From Streptomyces sp. BV286 (GTDB lineage Bacteria > Actinomycetota > Actinomycetes > Streptomycetales > Streptomycetaceae), in the NCBI RefSeq assembly GCF_019090165.1, contig NZ_JAHRIB010000148.1:1-42876 (forward strand): a stretch of DNA of 42,876 bases, written 5' to 3'. The notes beneath the pieces were generated by a model. That model was not told the DNA's origin. It ran no database searches and saw nothing but the letters and a program-made list of their open reading frames with translations. Position numbers and translations under genes: made by a program. Numbering within the stretch: position 1 is the stretch's first letter; each line of letters starts with the position of its first letter. This document shows, piece after piece, positions 40,795 to 42,876 of the stretch.

Positions 40795-42744
40795 TCACAG
40801 ATGGCGGCGTCGGGTGGAGACGTGCCGTTCGTACAGCTCACGTGCCTTGACCGCCGACGACCGGGTCGCGGTCTCGGCCACAGGAACATCCCACCAGGCC
40901 TGGGCCGGGGGCGCGCCCGACACTCTGTCTGCCGTTTCGGTCTCCACGTAGACACATGTGGGAGTGTCGGCGGCCCGTGCCTCGGCGAGGGCGGCCCGCA
41001 GGTCGCGGACGGTCTTCGCGCGCAGCACCCGCATGCCGAGGCTGGCGGCGTTGGCGGCCAGGTCGACGGGCAGCGGCCGCCCCGTGTACGCGCCGTCCTC
41101 GGAGCGGTGGCGGTAGGCGGTGGCGAACCGCTCGCCGCCGACCGTCTCGGAGAGGCCGCCGATGGACGCGTACCCGTGGTTCTGCAGGATCACGACCTTG
41201 ATCGCGATGCCCTCCTGCACGGCGGTGACGATCTCCGTCGGCATCATCAGGTACGTACCGTCACCGACCAGCGCCCACACGGGGCGCTCGGGCGCGGCGA
41301 GCCGTACGCCGATCGCGGCCGGGATCTCGTACCCCATGCAGGAGTAGCCGTACTCGACGTGGTACTGGTCCCGGGACCGGGTGCGCCAGAGTTTATGCAG
41401 GTCGCCGGGGAGTGAGCCGGCGGCGTTGATGAGGATGTCGTCCCCGGTGACGATCTCGTCGAGCAGGCCGAGGACCTGGGGCTGGGTGGGCCGTATGTCC
41501 AGGTCCTCCGCCTCGTAGGTGGCGTCGACGCGGTACTCCCAGCGCTCCTTGTCGTCGGTGTACTCGGTGACGTACGCGGGTTCGGCGCGGTGGCCGCGCG
41601 AGGCGAGGGCCTCCGTGAGGGCCTCCAGGGCCGTGCGGGCGTCCGCGACCAGCGGCTGCCCGGAGAGCTTGTGGCCGTCGAAGGACGCGATGTTGACGTT
41701 CAGGAAGCGGACGCCCTGGGCGGCGAAGAGGGTGCCGGAGGCGGTGGTGAAGTCGGTGTAGCGGGTGCCGACGCCGATCACCAGGTCGGCGGTGCGGGCC
41801 AGTTCGCAGGCGGTCGCCGTGCCGGTGTGACCGATGCCGCCGACGTCCGCCGGGTGGTCCCAGTTCAGCGACCCCTTGCCGGCCTGCGTGGAGGCGACCG
41901 GGATACGGGTGAGGTCGGCGAACCTCCTGAGCGCGTCCTCGGCCTCGCTGTGGTGGACGCCGCCGCCCGCGACGACCAGGGGGCGCCGGGCCTCCCGTAC
42001 GGCCCGTACGGCGGCGGCCAGTTCCGCCGGGTCGGCGGCCGGGCGGCGCACGGCCCAGACGCGCTCGGCGAAGAACTCCTCGGGCCAGTCGAAGGCCTCC
42101 GTCTGCACGTCCTGCGGCAGCGCGAGGGTGACGGCGCCCGTCTCGACCGGGTCGGTCAGCACACGCATCGCCTGGAGGGCGGCCGGGATCAGCGCCTCGG
42201 GGCGGGTGATCCGGTCGAAGTACCTCGACACCGGGCGCAGACAGTCGTTGACCGACACGTCGCCCGCGTACGGGACTTCGAGCTGCTGGAGGACCGGGTC
42301 GGCGGGGCGGGTCGCGAAGACGTCGCCGGGCAGGAGCAGCACCGGCAGGCGGTTGACGGTGGCGAGGGCGGCTCCGGTGACCAGGTTGGTGGCGCCGGGG
42401 CCGATGGAGGTCGTGACGGCCTGCACGGAGAGGCGGTTGCACTGGCGTGCGTAGCCGACCGCCGCGTGCACCATGGACTGCTCGTTGCGGCCCTGGAGGA
42501 ACGGCATGCCCGAGGTTCCGGAAGGCCCTCCCCCGGGAGGTGTTCCCCCGGAGCCGGAGGACACCGTGCCGTACTCGAGGAGTGCCTGGCCGATCCCGGC
42601 GACGTTGCCGTGCCCGAAGATGCCCCAGGTGGCGTCGACCAGGCGGCGCCTCACTCCGTCGCGTTCCGAGTACTGGGCGGTGAGGAACCGCACCAGTGCC
42701 TGCGCGACCGTCAGCCTTGTCGTCGTTGACGTCGGCTCTGTCAT
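40795..42744 (-). CDS. iolD: 3D-(3,5/4)-trihydroxycyclohexane-1,2-dione hydrolase
   Basis: A 649-residue thiamine-diphosphate enzyme that opens the ring of the inositol intermediate THcHDO to 5-deoxy-glucuronate. The Pyr domain has FGHGNVAGIGQAL and the activating-glutamate region QGRNEQSMVHAA. The middle domain has VVAGGGVHHSEA and IGVGTRYTDF. The PP domain has EYGYSCMGYEIPAAIG and the TPP/Mg motif GDGTYLMM to NHGYAS. An insert of about 18 residues (SSGSGGTPPGGGPSGTSG), which B. subtilis IolD lacks as I recall it, sits just before QGRNEQ and is encoded by a GC-rich palindromic stretch (42514-42560). AGAGGG before ATG 42744 sets the start. First visible gene of the operon with mmsA. Confidence 0.94.
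   Translation of the reverse strand: MTEPTSTTTRLTVAQALVRFLTAQYSERDGVRRRLVDATWGIFGHGNVAGIGQALLEYGTVSSGSGGTPPGGGPSGTSGMPFLQGRNEQSMVHAAVGYARQCNRLSVQAVTTSIGPGATNLVTGAALATVNRLPVLLLPGDVFATRPADPVLQQLEVPYAGDVSVNDCLRPVSRYFDRITRPEALIPAALQAMRVLTDPVETGAVTLALPQDVQTEAFDWPEEFFAERVWAVRRPAADPAELAAAVRAVREARRPLVVAGGGVHHSEAEDALRRFADLTRIPVASTQAGKGSLNWDHPADVGGIGHTGTATACELARTADLVIGVGTRYTDFTTASGTLFAAQGVRFLNVNIASFDGHKLSGQPLVADARTALEALTEALASRGHRAEPAYVTEYTDDKERWEYRVDATYEAEDLDIRPTQPQVLGLLDEIVTGDDILINAAGSLPGDLHKLWRTRSRDQYHVEYGYSCMGYEIPAAIGVRLAAPERPVWALVGDGTYLMMPTEIVTAVQEGIAIKVVILQNHGYASIGGLSETVGGERFATAYRHRSEDGAYTGRPLPVDLAANAASLGMRVLRAKTVRDLRAALAEARAADTPTCVYVETETADRVSGAPPAQAWWDVPVAETATRSSAVKARELYERHVSTRRRHL
42514..42560. 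repeat. GC-rich palindromic element inside iolD
   Basis: An outer stem GGTTCCGG (42514-42521) pairs with CCGGAGCC (42548-42555, one wobble), enclosing a perfect inner hairpin CCTCCC-CC-GGGAGG (42527-42540). It coincides with the extra Gly/Pro/Ser loop of IolD, so it looks like an in-frame insertion of a small repeat element. Confidence 0.7.
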
Positions 42745-42876
42745 CGGTAGCCCTCTGCGCTCTCTACGTGTCCGGGGTGGAAGCAGATCCGCCACGACAT
42801 ACGTCTACGCGGGCCCGAACGTCTCTACGGCCCGCCCGCCGATCGGCCGGGCCGCCCTGCCGCGGCCGGCCCCGAC
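42745..42876. other. Upstream region of iolD, cut by the window edge
   Basis: About 130 nt with no gene start visible on either strand. It carries the iolD ribosome site and presumably part of a promoter, but I see no clear boxes. Confidence 0.4.

Overview
The window is a GC-rich (roughly 70 percent) actinobacterial chromosome segment, almost certainly from a Streptomyces. The diagnostic genes are three rodlins, four chaplins, the melC tyrosinase pair, a dynamin-like GTPase pair of the DynA/DynB type and a dense set of GTG-started, ATGA/GTGA-overlapping operons. From memory, the order chpG - melC2 - melC1 - ... - chpF - (polysaccharide genes) - chpA - chpD - rdlA - rdlB - acyl-CoA synthetase is that of the S. 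coelicolor SCO2699-SCO2720 region. No database search was run.

Layout. 1-3754 (minus): dynB (cut by the left edge) and dynA, with a leaderless-type promoter. 4065-4171: tRNA-Arg(TCT) and its terminator. 4233-5804: a membrane Ser/Thr kinase. 5924-6238: DUF2087 protein. 6450-6802: chpG behind a near-perfect sigma-BldN-type promoter. 6887-8231: melC operon. 8281-11554: a secreted protein, a VKOR-type disulfide oxidase with a small partner gene, and two more secreted proteins. 11795-12034: chpF. 12375-23498: a plus-strand run starting with a secreted DUF3344 protein, then a Wzx/Wzy-type exopolysaccharide set (glycosyltransferase, initiating sugar-phosphate transferase, polymerase/ligase, MurJ-like flippase, deacetylase, second glycosyltransferase, Wzz-like protein, CelD/FemAB-like acyltransferase). 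23521-24891 (minus): a GH26-like secreted glycosidase. 25030-27560: an ATP-grasp enzyme and an FAD/NAD(P) oxidoreductase. 27602-31005: long chaplin, short chaplin, and three rodlins. 31033-39007 (minus): acyl-CoA synthetase, VWA lipoprotein, and an ABC exporter whose ATPase is fused to an extracellular alpha/beta hydrolase. 39278-42744 (minus): mmsA/iolA and iolD of inositol catabolism; the other iol genes, if present, lie outside.

How it fits together. The first 31 kb reads as a locus for building and coating the aerial, sporulating hypha. It supplies septation dynamins, amyloid chaplins and rodlins for the hydrophobic sheath, melanin, an exported polysaccharide, and a membrane disulfide oxidase that could serve the cysteine-paired chaplins and rodlins. 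Five of the seven chaplin/rodlin genes have an upstream sequence fitting the sigma-BldN pattern (CGTAAC, 16-17 nt, CGTTGA). A weaker copy precedes the DUF3344 gene that heads the polysaccharide run, so the polysaccharide may share the same developmental control. That link is inference.

The most unusual items are: the hydrolase-ABC ATPase fusion at 36167-39007; an in-frame GC-rich palindromic insert in iolD; the third rodlin with an 80-nt stretch identical to rdlB; a DDG(G)PKGYG peptide shared by ChpG and the long chaplin; a 15-nt repeat array inside the VWA lipoprotein; and a 76-bp tandem intergenic repeat.
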